From positions 207,797 to 271,796 of the forward strand of contig NZ_MOBR01000007.1 in assembly GCF_003732705.1 (NCBI RefSeq): a stretch of 64,000 nt of DNA, read 5' to 3'. This document shows, in pieces, positions 9,529 through 16,700 of this stretch. Numbering within the stretch: the first letter of the stretch is position 1; the number at the start of each line of letters is the position of its first letter. Below the pieces are notes generated by a model, which did no database searches, was not told the DNA's origin, and worked only from the letters and a program-made list of their open reading frames with translations. The stretch is from Pseudomonas frederiksbergensis (lineage in GTDB: Bacteria > Pseudomonadota > Gammaproteobacteria > Pseudomonadales > Pseudomonadaceae). Made by a program: the position numbers and the translations under genes.

Positions 9529-9911
9529 ATGTTCTAGCTGGTGAGTTTAGTGTTTGTAAGTTTGATCTCGATAAATATCCACTGAAGTTGTGTGCATAAA
9601 TTTCATATTTATGTATGCGGACATATTCGGCGGCTTATATTAAAATGCTTTCGTTCGCCCAGTGTCAGGGCTCTTTACCGGTGCATGGATTGCCAGGCCA
9701 TTACACTGGGCGAACACCTTCTTTAAGTGCGATAGGCCTTGTCCTTGAACACTACGCGACTGCCATCCCACTCCTTCAAACTGATCCACTAACTCGTTAA
9801 CTCCGACGTTGCGCTGCAACATCAACCTGAAACCGGTCGTGGCTGCTGTCGACAGTGTAGTGTTGAGCAGTGGTTTAAATAGCGGTTGTCATATCAAGAA
9901 TATGCCGCCGT
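9529..9911. other. AT-rich edge of the toxin/immunity island, no gene
   Basis: No credible gene. It contains a perfect 13-base inverted repeat (gttcgcccagtgt at 9653-9665 and its complement at 9703-9715) enclosing 37 bases, which lies at the downstream border of the displaced toxin/immunity array. Confidence 0.5.
9653..9715. repeat. 13-base inverted repeat with 37-base spacer
   Basis: Perfect arms GTTCGCCCAGTGT and ACACTGGGCGAAC. It is not one of the REP families seen elsewhere in the window. It may be an orphan palindrome, a mobile-element end or a regulatory stem-loop. Confidence 0.5.
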
Positions 9912-10175
9912 TCAGCAAGCAGATCCCCGGTCGCTTCCCGTCTGGAACATCAGCAAATGGTCCATTCGCCGGTTACGACACTGTTCGACAAAATCCAGCG
10001 CCTTGGATGAGTCTTCCAGATATTGATCGAAGGAAAGCTTGTCGATTTCATAATATTCCTCGTAGTCAACGAGGCCGTTACTGACCGGGATGGACAGGTA
10101 GAATTTGCCGGAGTCGGCTTCCTGGCCGATGCTGAAATATTCCGTGTGGTTGATGGCGATGTCTTGGAATTTCAT
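9912..10175 (-). CDS. Putative orphan immunity protein, 87 residues
   Basis: Small acidic protein starting MKFQDIAINHTEYFSIGQE. It resembles the short acidic immunity proteins found after Rhs tips in enterobacteria and pseudomonads; this is a resemblance from memory. It lies 40 bases after the stop of the 111-residue gene, so the two are probably one transcript. It has no signal peptide. Its toxin partner is not recognisable nearby. Confidence 0.55.
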   Translation of the reverse strand: MKFQDIAINHTEYFSIGQEADSGKFYLSIPVSNGLVDYEEYYEIDKLSFDQYLEDSSKALDFVEQCRNRRMDHLLMFQTGSDRGSAC

Positions 10176-10215
10176 CTGGATGCCGGGGTTTTTAGGTGCC
10201 GGGTAGGGTAGGAGG

Positions 10216-10551
10216 TTATTTTTCGTCTGTCACGGTGAAGTGGTTAGGGCGGGTCCAACTGATTTTCCTGAAGCCGCCGCTCAGGAGCCCGAGGTCCCGA
10301 AGGTGCTGGAATACTTCGGAGGGGCACCATTCTCGGCCGCTGGTGAAGCATACGTTTAAGGTTTGCAGTTGAGTGAAGATGGTTGCTTTGGTGGCGTTGT
10401 TTGGGGTGGGGATGGCGTATTCGCTGGCGTCCGTTTCAGAGGAAAAACCAAGGTTGAACAGGATTGTTATTAAGGATTTATCAAGAACTTTTATGCGGAT
10501 GTAATTGCCGTCTGCTTGGGTGACGTAGGCTTTTATTGGATTATTGTCCAT
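10216..10551 (-). CDS. Hypothetical protein in toxin/immunity array, 111 residues
   Basis: Unrecognised cytoplasmic protein with a GGATAT ribosome site before its ATG (10549-10551). It sits just after the degenerate palindromic element at 10588-10653, in the same relation that the other immunity genes of this array have to their toxin remnants. An immunity role is therefore inferred from context only. Confidence 0.5.
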   Translation of the reverse strand: MDNNPIKAYVTQADGNYIRIKVLDKSLITILFNLGFSSETDASEYAIPTPNNATKATIFTQLQTLNVCFTSGREWCPSEVFQHLRDLGLLSGGFRKISWTRPNHFTVTDEK

Positions 10552-10587
10552 TGGATATCCTGACTTCTACTGAAAATTAGCTGTGTG

Positions 10588-10653
10588 AAAAAAGGGACAG
10601 AATTGTTTTCGAGCGTAGAAGATAAATCTGTCCATTTATTTTGTCCCCCCTTT
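10588..10653. repeat. GGGGACAGATTTATTTT palindrome, copy 1 (degenerate)
   Basis: Arms gaaaaaagggacagaattgt and a diverged inverse arm containing aaatctgtcc, with a gagcgtaga spacer. Same element as the better copies at 11717 and 12827. Confidence 0.7.
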
Positions 10654-10753
10654 ATTTTCTTTACTCGTTTTATTTGGTTCAAACGTCAAAGGGATTCGAG
10701 TTCGGTAGTGCATCCATGCTTTTTCAGTCTTGTAGCAGACGCTTTTTGTTTTC

Positions 10754-10777
10754 AAAAAAGGGGACAGATTTATTTTT
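10754..10777. repeat. GGGGACAGATTTATTTT element, copy 2 (single arm)
   Basis: Only the left arm, aaaaaaggggacagatttat, is present; the inverse arm is missing. The surrounding 10654-10881 stretch is T-rich and shows no gene. Confidence 0.75.
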
Positions 10778-10881
10778 TCGTTGATCCTTCTGTGTTCCTT
10801 TTTTCTTGCTTTTCTTTGCTATTTTTGTCTCTTTTATTTCGTTGGCATAGCAACGCGTCGATGCGGCACTTTAATAGCGTG

Positions 10882-11268
10882 TTAGATATTCGTCCCATAT
10901 AGCGACGTTTCCCCAGCAGTTAGGTCAACGAAAAAAGGTAGTGGGTGATTTTTTTTGTCGACAGAAATTAGCGTGATCGAGCTTCCTATTCTTAATGCGC
11001 TACAACCATCATCTTCGATCGCGATTATTTCGGCGGTGATGCTTAGCTCTTTCGATAGGTATCCTATTGAGGGTGACGTTTTATCAGAGAGTTTGATGTT
11101 GTCACCCCAAACAAAATTGTCGTCGATACTTAGCTCGATATCATGCGTCTGGTTTTCTTGTAAGTCTGATCCAACAAAAAAAGATAATCCTATCCCATAA
11201 GGACTAGAAAATTCTACATAAGCACCGAGATCGGTTAGCTCGATGATTTTTAGTATCGCTATCTTCAT
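10882..11268 (-). CDS. Putative immunity protein for orphan toxin tip A, 128 residues
   Basis: Beta-rich 128-residue cytoplasmic protein with no recognised family. Its ATG (11266-11268) follows directly after the TAG stop of a polymorphic-toxin C-terminal fragment (11269-11575), with no base between. That toxin-then-immunity order and coupling is the hallmark of Rhs/CDI tip-immunity pairs. The protein function is inferred from this position. Confidence 0.6.
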   Translation of the reverse strand: MKIAILKIIELTDLGAYVEFSSPYGIGLSFFVGSDLQENQTHDIELSIDDNFVWGDNIKLSDKTSPSIGYLSKELSITAEIIAIEDDGCSALRIGSSITLISVDKKNHPLPFFVDLTAGETSLYGTNI

Positions 11269-11575
11269 CTATTTAGTACCTAAAGGGACGCGGACAACAG
11301 TATTGTCAACATTCATAACGTTGTTCGTTAGGTCAAGCGTCCATGTCTCTTCATGATAGTGATGTTTGTTCGGCTTGCTGTTCATTTCGTGAGCTCCATA
11401 CCGAATGCTTCTTTTCCCATCAGCAGAAACCAATCGGTCATTATCTGGAAGCCCCGTTCGTGGATGGGTATTGGTATACGGACCTTCACCTAAAAACTCA
11501 TGCCATTTTCCTATGGCATCCTGTGGTTTTACCGGTTTGTTCGCATAAACCTCGTTATGGTAGCCCTGTCCTGAG
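11269..11575 (-). pseudogene. Orphan polymorphic-toxin tip A (no start codon)
   Basis: An open frame of about 102 codons on the minus strand with protein-like sequence: GKWHEFLGEGPYTNTHP, then RTGLPDNDRLVSADGKRSIR, then EMNSKPNKHHYHEETW, ending NVDNTVVRVPLGTK. This resembles the C-terminal toxin domains of Rhs proteins, and the H/E-rich centre suggests an enzyme. It has no start of its own and begins right where a half-copy of the GGGGACAG palindrome ends (11577). It is best read as a displaced rhs tip kept next to its immunity gene. The exact toxin activity is unknown. Confidence 0.7.
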
Positions 11576-11576
11576 T

Positions 11577-11604
11577 GTAGAAAATAAATCTGTCCCCTTT
11601 TTTT
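11577..11604. repeat. GGGGACAGATTTATTTT element, copy 3 (single arm)
   Basis: Only the inverse arm (gtagaaaataaatctgtccc plus a T-run) is present. It abuts the 5' edge of toxin tip A; the toxin frame stays open through it. Confidence 0.8.
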
Positions 11605-11716
11605 CTTTTTTTCTATCCGACAATAAGGCTCTGGCTGATTTTGGCCAAATGAACCAGTCGGACGCCTCCAATAAACCAGGGGCGATTCACTTCCTTTAAC
11701 TGAAGATATTCATAGT
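11605..11716. mobile_element. Possible insertion-sequence end remnant
   Basis: The segment near 11660-11700 contains, on the minus strand, gaagtgaatcgcccctggtt, which I recall as similar to ends of IS3-family elements in Pseudomonas. No transposase gene is present. This is a tentative call. Confidence 0.25.
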
Positions 11717-11773
11717 GCAAAAAGGGGACAGATTTATTTTCGAGTGTAGAAAATAAATCTGTCCCCTTTTTTT
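11717..11773. repeat. GGGGACAGATTTATTTTC palindrome, copy 4 (full)
   Basis: Best copy: arm aaaaaggggacagatttatt, nine-base spacer gagtgtaga, and exact inverse arm ending in a T-run. As RNA it would form a hairpin of more than 20 base pairs with a U-run in either direction, so it could also terminate transcription. Confidence 0.9.
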
Positions 11774-11792
11774 CTCGTTCTGTCTGTGTTTT

Positions 11793-12086
11793 TTATTGGG
11801 GTTTCCAGAACTCAATATTTTCCATCCGTCTTTCGATATCGTCCATTTCATCAGGGCCAAGTGAGTTGTCGAAATTTTCGCTCAGGATTCGCCGTACTTT
11901 GGCAAGTTTTTGGGTGACTTTCTCATTGTCGATAAACTCGGTGGTGGCACGTTGGTAGTCCTCCGTTGGTTTGTCGCTGTAAAAGCTGCCCATCTTGTGC
12001 AAGGAAATTAAAATGAACTCTATCTCGGCCAACGCTTCTAGCAAAGAATCACCAGGTATTACGATTTTCTTATTTGTTTCTAACAT
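11793..12086 (-). CDS. Putative immunity protein for orphan toxin tip B, 97 residues
   Basis: Acidic, mostly helical protein starting MLETNKKIVIPGDSLLEALA. Its ATG overlaps the stop of toxin tip B by one base (TAATG), so translation would be coupled. No family is recognised. The immunity role follows from the position after a toxin remnant. A longer frame to 12176 would run inside the toxin sequence and is unlikely. Confidence 0.6.
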   Translation of the reverse strand: MLETNKKIVIPGDSLLEALAEIEFILISLHKMGSFYSDKPTEDYQRATTEFIDNEKVTQKLAKVRRILSENFDNSLGPDEMDDIERRMENIEFWKPQ

Positions 12087-12313
12087 TATTTTCTTCTCAT
12101 GAAAGTTGGATTTTCTAGCTTTACATTTCCTTTGATAGTTAGTTCCATCGTGCCATATCTTGGGTTCTTGACCCATTCTAGTTGGGATTTTGGCACATCT
12201 GTCTCGATGTAGTCTCGACCCCGACCTCTTCCTATTTGATATTTTTCTTCAGCAGTGAGCTGGTTTTGCGCTTTCTTGCTAGCAGGCTCAACATAAACTC
12301 GGTTGTTATCTTG
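12086..12313 (-). pseudogene. Orphan polymorphic-toxin tip B, possibly ADP-ribosyltransferase-like
   Basis: About 75 codons of protein-like sequence. Notable parts are KKAQNQLTAEEKYQIGRGRG, then DYIETDVPKSQLEWVKNPRY and a C-terminal TIKGNVKLENPTFMRRK. Strands of the form YIE-DVP-S-L occur near the C-termini of ART-fold toxins, which is the basis of the tentative activity. The coding sequence begins where palindrome copy 5 ends. The frame continues through the palindrome to an ATG at 12439, but those residues are repeat-encoded. It is probably a truncated, displaced rhs tip. Confidence 0.6.
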
Positions 12314-12386
12314 AGAAAAAAAGGGGACAGATTTATTTTCGCAGGACGAGACAGTGTAGAGAAATAAATCTGTCCCTCTTTTTTCT
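12314..12386. repeat. GGGGACAGATTTATTTTC palindrome, copy 5 (full)
   Basis: Both arms are present (aaaaaaaggggacagattta and the inverse) with a longer, about 22-base spacer containing cagtgtaga. It abuts the 5' side of toxin tip B. Confidence 0.88.
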
Positions 12387-12450
12387 ACGGTCGTACGCCT
12401 AGTGTGATTGCGCACGGCCAGACCAACTGGCCGCTGCAATAGTTCGCAAA

Positions 12451-12480
12451 ATAAGACCCAGCTCTAGCTGGGTCTTTTAT
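12451..12480. terminator. Intrinsic terminator after the 73-residue gene
   Basis: Eleven-base stem aagacccagct / agctgggtctt with a very short loop, followed by TTTT on the plus strand and TTATTTT on the minus strand. It lies about 60 bases downstream of the minus-strand gene ending at 12542. Confidence 0.75.
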
Positions 12481-12541
12481 GCTGTAAGTTTCGCCTACAG
12501 AGCCTCCTTCCTGGACGGTAGTCTTAAGGGCGGAGGGTGCT

Positions 12542-12763
12542 TCATCCATACATGTACAAAAGGTCGTCGATCAGTTCAAGCTCCTGTTGTGTGTACTGAG
12601 CTTTGTTGTACCGCCTGATGTCCTCAAGCACACCTCTGATAGGAACTTGTCGAGTAGGGTCTTGAACAATTTCAATCAGGCGGTCGTAATCCGGATCACG
12701 TCCCTTGAGGTATTTTTCAATTAGTTCTTTGAGCGCTACGCGCGTTTCTAGATCGGTCAGCAC
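12542..12763 (-). CDS. Putative immunity protein for toxin remnant C, 73 residues
   Basis: Small helical acidic protein starting (M)LTDLETRVALKELIEKY, from a GTG at 12761-12763 that lies two bases after the stop of a short toxin remnant. Such four-helix-like acidic proteins are typical of nuclease immunity, but no family can be named. A terminator follows at 12451-12480. Confidence 0.6.
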   Translation of the reverse strand: MLTDLETRVALKELIEKYLKGRDPDYDRLIEIVQDPTRQVPIRGVLEDIRRYNKAQYTQQELELIDDLLYMYG

Positions 12764-12765
12764 TG

Positions 12766-12826
12766 TTACTTCTCCGGCAAAATCGTGACTTCATCCACTT
12801 TGATAACAGTGGGATTACCCGATTTG
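12766..12826 (-). pseudogene. Toxin remnant C, last ~20 codons
   Basis: Minus-strand open frame encoding KSGNPTVIKVDEVTILPEK and a TAA stop two bases before the 73-residue immunity gene. It is cut off on the 5' side by palindrome copy 6. A further protein-like piece (DKSFNIYPATRDEHLYRWHG) lies on the other side of that palindrome at 12885-12979 in a different frame, so the palindrome may have split one toxin gene. Confidence 0.5.
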
Positions 12827-12884
12827 CAAAAAAAAGGGGACAGATTTATTTTCGTGTAGAAAAATAAATCTGTCCCTTTTTTCT
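12827..12884. repeat. GGGGACAGATTTATTTTC palindrome, copy 6 (full)
   Basis: Near-perfect arms with a seven-base gtgtaga spacer. It lies between the two pieces of toxin remnant C. Confidence 0.9.
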
Positions 12885-12979
12885 ATTGTCTCATTTTGGA
12901 AATTACCACCGTGCCACCTGTAAAGATGCTCATCTCTCGTCGCTGGATAGATATTGAAAGACTTGTCAGCCAGCTGTGG
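12885..12979 (-). pseudogene. Toxin remnant C, upstream piece
   Basis: An open stretch of about 31 codons encoding DKSFNIYPATRDEHLYRWHG and a few flanking residues, enclosed by palindrome copies 6 and 7. It has no start and its frame does not continue into 12766-12826. It reads as the interior of a nuclease-like toxin, but it is too short to assign. Confidence 0.35.
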
Positions 12980-13007
12980 GTAGAAAATAAATCTGTCCCC
13001 TTTTTTT
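12980..13007. repeat. GGGGACAGATTTATTTT element, copy 7 (single arm)
   Basis: Only the inverse arm (gtagaaaataaatctgtccc plus a T-run) is present, identical to copy 3. Confidence 0.8.
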
Positions 13008-13315
13008 GCCGTGACCGGCTTGCTGGGCGATGCACTCTCAATGGCAGGGTTAGGTACCTGCTAGCTCCGGTTCTTTAGAGTGTAGTGGCTGACCGAAAAC
13101 TACCCTAGTAAAGGCTGATCTACCGACTGAAAACTGACCTAAGTGTTCAACTTTTTCCATTCCGCTTTCGAACAAGAGGACACAAGGCATAAAATCTGCC
13201 TTCAGCAACCCACCCTAGATCAAATTGCAATAAGCAGAGTGGGTTAGCTTTCGATCGGCATCTACAAGTATGCAAAACCGAAGCGAGGATTTGCGTGACA
13301 ATTTTGTTCCTCCCT
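13008..13315. other. Gene-free gap between SMI1 immunity gene and orphan array
   Basis: No credible gene; the open frames here are shadows. It includes a possible IS21-type end (13081-13142) and an imperfect inverted pair aacccacc / gtgggtta near 13206-13249. Confidence 0.5.
13081..13142. mobile_element. Possible IS21-family terminal repeat remnant
   Basis: Two related segments, gctgaccgaaaactaccc and gactgaaaactgacct, about 30 bases apart, resemble the multiple terminal repeats of IS21-family elements. No istA/istB is present. It would mark an old insertion at the start of the orphan array. Confidence 0.4.
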
Positions 13316-13744
13316 CTATTCACTCCACAAATTAACAAATTCGTCAAAATCACTAGCAACAAAGTAAGTGCTACCAGAACTCGGATCAAAAATTTCAACA
13401 GCTATTGAAGGCACTTTAAAGTTCAGGCAAACCAGATATCCACCTGCATCCCTTGCTATAGGGACCATTCCGTTGGGAAGCCCTGGGGGGGTTCCCGCAC
13501 CTAAGTACCATGAAATGGTATATGGAGTTGCATCCGGCGAGAACGAAAAGAACTCACTTATACAGGTACCTTCGTTCCCATACGGGAATGACGATACTTC
13601 TGGAGAGGCTTCGTCGGAATACTTGACCAAGTCCAAGTATGACTCTGGAAAAGCTACGCCAAGTAATTTTTGTACTTGGGTAATCGTGTTGCCGTTCACT
13701 GAGGAACCTTGTTCAATCCCAAAAGAGCTCCAGTCGAATTTCAT
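13316..13744 (-). CDS. SMI1/KNR4-family immunity protein
   Basis: The 142-residue protein has the SMI1/KNR4 pattern: N-terminal ITQVQKLLGVAFPESYLDLV (helix followed by the P-x-S/D-Y motif), the central FFSFSP and the C-terminal VASDFDEFVNLW. This superfamily supplies immunity to many polymorphic toxins, including HNH/WHH nucleases. It starts 15 bases after the Rhs stop and so should neutralise the Rhs tip in the producing cell by direct binding in the cytoplasm. Confidence 0.85.
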   Translation of the reverse strand: MKFDWSSFGIEQGSSVNGNTITQVQKLLGVAFPESYLDLVKYSDEASPEVSSFPYGNEGTCISEFFSFSPDATPYTISWYLGAGTPPGLPNGMVPIARDAGGYLVCLNFKVPSIAVEIFDPSSGSTYFVASDFDEFVNLWSE

Positions 13745-13759
13745 GTCAGACTCCCGTAT

Positions 13760-16700
13760 TTATTTTTTTCCATCTGCAAATCCCCCTTTGTTTCCAGGAT
13801 GAAATAGCTTCTGCCAAAGAGCATTCCACTGAGGGCCTTTTGATTGTTCATGTTGATAGCGCCATACCAGCTGGAGTGTATCTGTTCCCGGTACGTGATG
13901 CCATGTGACTTCTTTGCCAGGGCTAATGCCTTTGGTAGGGATCTTGGTGCCCTTCACACGCCTGAATCCTGGCACCATGGTTTCCATGATTTTATTGAAA
14001 TCAGCATCGGTATCGGCGGTTTTTAAAAGGCTTTCATTTGCAACCTTAAAGTGTTCTGCGCGATTTGGAACAGATAGCACATCTGGGCCAATTTTGGTCT
14101 CGTACAAAACGCTATAAGCATGGGGGTCTAATGGTGTTGCCATACCACTTAAAGCTTCGTCGCGGTTTAACGCTGGCGGATCCTCCGCCCCCTTAATACT
14201 AGGCTTACAACCCGGAGCCCCAGGGCACTGATCCAACCCCAACGGATCAACCCATGCAGTGGGGTTGTGTACATATTGGTAGTTGTTCAATCCCCCTGCG
14301 AGCTTGATCGGATCCGGCGTCAAAAACCGCCCTATGCCTGGATTGTAGTAGCGATGCCGGTTGTAATGTAAACCCGACTCTGCATCGAAGTACTGGCCCT
14401 GAAAGCGCAAGGGGTTGTCGATTTCGGCGACGTCGAGGGTCGCGAGGTTGCCATAAGCGCGATACTTCGCTGACCACATGATCTCGCCGCTGTAGTCCGT
14501 GAGTTCCTGTGGCGTGCCGAGATGGTCGAGTTGGTAGTAAAACGGCTCGGCTTTTAGTGGTCCTTCGCCGTCGAGCATCGCGAGGGGACGGAATGTGCCG
14601 GGCTCGTAGATGTAACTGCGATAGCGGTTTTCTGCGCTTTCGGCAATGAGACGTTCGCCTTGCCACAGGAATTCCGTGATTTGGCCATCGACGGTTTTGG
14701 CGATTCGGCGGCCAAAAGCGTCGTACTTGTAGCTTGCAACACTACCGCCGGGGAGGCTGACGCCGACCAATCGATGCTGGCAGTCGTAACGATATTCGGT
14801 GACGAGTTTCTGGCCCGTGCCGCGGCTTTCGCGGATCTGATTGCCGTAGGCGTCGTAGTCGTAATGACGGTCGCCTTGCATCAGCAGGCGGTTGCCTTTG
14901 ATGTTGGCCAAATTCGCAGTTGGTTGGCTGCCCTGGCCTAAAAGGTTACCTGCTGGATCGTGCGCGAAGCTTTCCGGAGTGATGCCGCGGACGTTGATCA
15001 GCCGATCGAGCGGGTCGTAGTGGTAGCTGCGGTTGCCTTTGCGGCTGTCATCGATGCCGGCGAGGTTGCCATTGGCATCGTAGGCGTATCGGCGCTGGAA
15101 CAGGTTGCGATCCTGTTGGCTAACACTGTGGGCTTGCAGGCGACCTTGCTCGTCATACTGGTATTGACTGAGCAAAAGTCCTTGTTGGCGCTGCTGCTCG
15201 CGACCGGCGCTGAACTGGTGGGTGGTCAGGCGCGAGCCGTTGAGCTCAATGCTGCTTAGGCGGCCGCCGGCTTGGTGGTGATAGTCGAGTTTGCTGCCAT
15301 CGGGTAGGCGGCAGTGGCTCAACTGGCCAAGTTTGTCGTACTCGTAACGCAGCGTACCCCAACCCTGGTGTTCTGTGATCAGGCGGTTTTGCCGGTCGTA
15401 CTCGTAGGCGAGGGGCCAGTGCCCATCGTCGATGTTTACCAAGCGACCAAGGGCGTCGTAGCTGTAATGAATCTCTTCACCATCAGCCAGAGTTTTCACC
15501 AGCAACCGGCCAGTGGCGTCACGTTTGAACTCAGTAATCAGCTCACTGCCGTCGTCGCCGAATTCGATTTTCTTTAACAACTGACCGTTGAGGTCATACT
15601 CATAGGCGGTGCGACGACCATCGAAGCCGGTTTCCTGCTGTATCAGTCCATTTGAGTAGTAATCGAGGTGGTAGCGTTCGCCCCGTTCGTTTTCGATTTC
15701 GCTAAGGAGCAGTCGCGAGTTGTCGTAGTGATAGCGCAGCTGGCTGCCATCCGGGTTGATACGACGGCTGACCAAGTGCAGATTGTCGGCATATTCGTAG
15801 CGAATGACGCGCCCTAGCTCATCGCGTTCGGCAGTAACTTTGCCGTAGGCGTTGTAGGTGAAGGCGCGAGTGGCGCCGCCGGGTAGGGTTGTGCGCGCAA
15901 GGCGGCTGGCAGCATCCCATTGATAATGGGTTATCGCGCCGTTCTCATCCTGACGAGTGATCAGCCGACCTAATACGTCGTAGCGATATTTGCGCTGGCC
16001 GCCGTCGGGAAGGTGTTCTTCGAGCAATTGCCCGAGATTATTCCAGCCTAGCTGATGGCGACTGCCATCCGGGTGGCGGATCTCCAGCAAACGTCCTTGG
16101 CGATTGTAACTGTAGTGAGTTGAGTTGCCGTTCGGATCGACTTGTTCGGTGATGTCGCCCTGATCGTTGCGCCAGTAAGTCCACTTTGCCGGGCCACGGT
16201 TCACAACACGGACAAAACCTCGGTAGTACTCATAAGTGGTGGCGACGTCTTCCGGAGGAATTACCGCAACCAGGCGACCGGCTTCGTTGTACTTGTATTC
16301 GGTAATTGCGCCAAGTGGATCTTTTTCGGCGATCAGGCGACCTTTGTCGTCGTAGGCCTTGAGGTGCTCCGCACCGTCCGGATCAACTTTGGCGACCAGT
16401 CGCGCCTTATCGTCGTGGGTGTAGACCTCTTCGCTGCCGTCAGCATTGGTAACCGTGACGCTGCCTTTGTCATCCCAGGCGTAGTGCGCGTCCATTTGCG
16501 AGAAGCTTGCCCAGTGATGGATGCATCGCGCCGATTTACCTTCTTTTTCCCATTCCCAGTAGAAACTGGCGCCGCCAGCGAGTTGCCGCTCAAGAATGAC
16601 ATTCTGGTCGTTGTAGGCATAACGCTCGGCTTCGCCCGCAGCGTTTTTGGCTTCGATCAGGTGGTGCTGAGCGTCATAGCTATAGGTGACTAGGGTCTGG

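Noticed and set aside
9653..9715. Integron attC site
   Set aside because: The arms begin GTT and end AAC, the reverse of attC core-site order, and there is no integrase or cassette pattern with other copies.
10588..13007. CRISPR array from the repeated palindromes
   Set aside because: Repeats are irregularly spaced by 60-740 bases with genes between them, some are half copies, and there are no cas genes.
13147..13398. Minus-strand frame with a hydrophobic N-terminus
   Set aside because: It overlaps the SMI1-type immunity gene in another frame, and the first hydrophobic part comes from that overlap.
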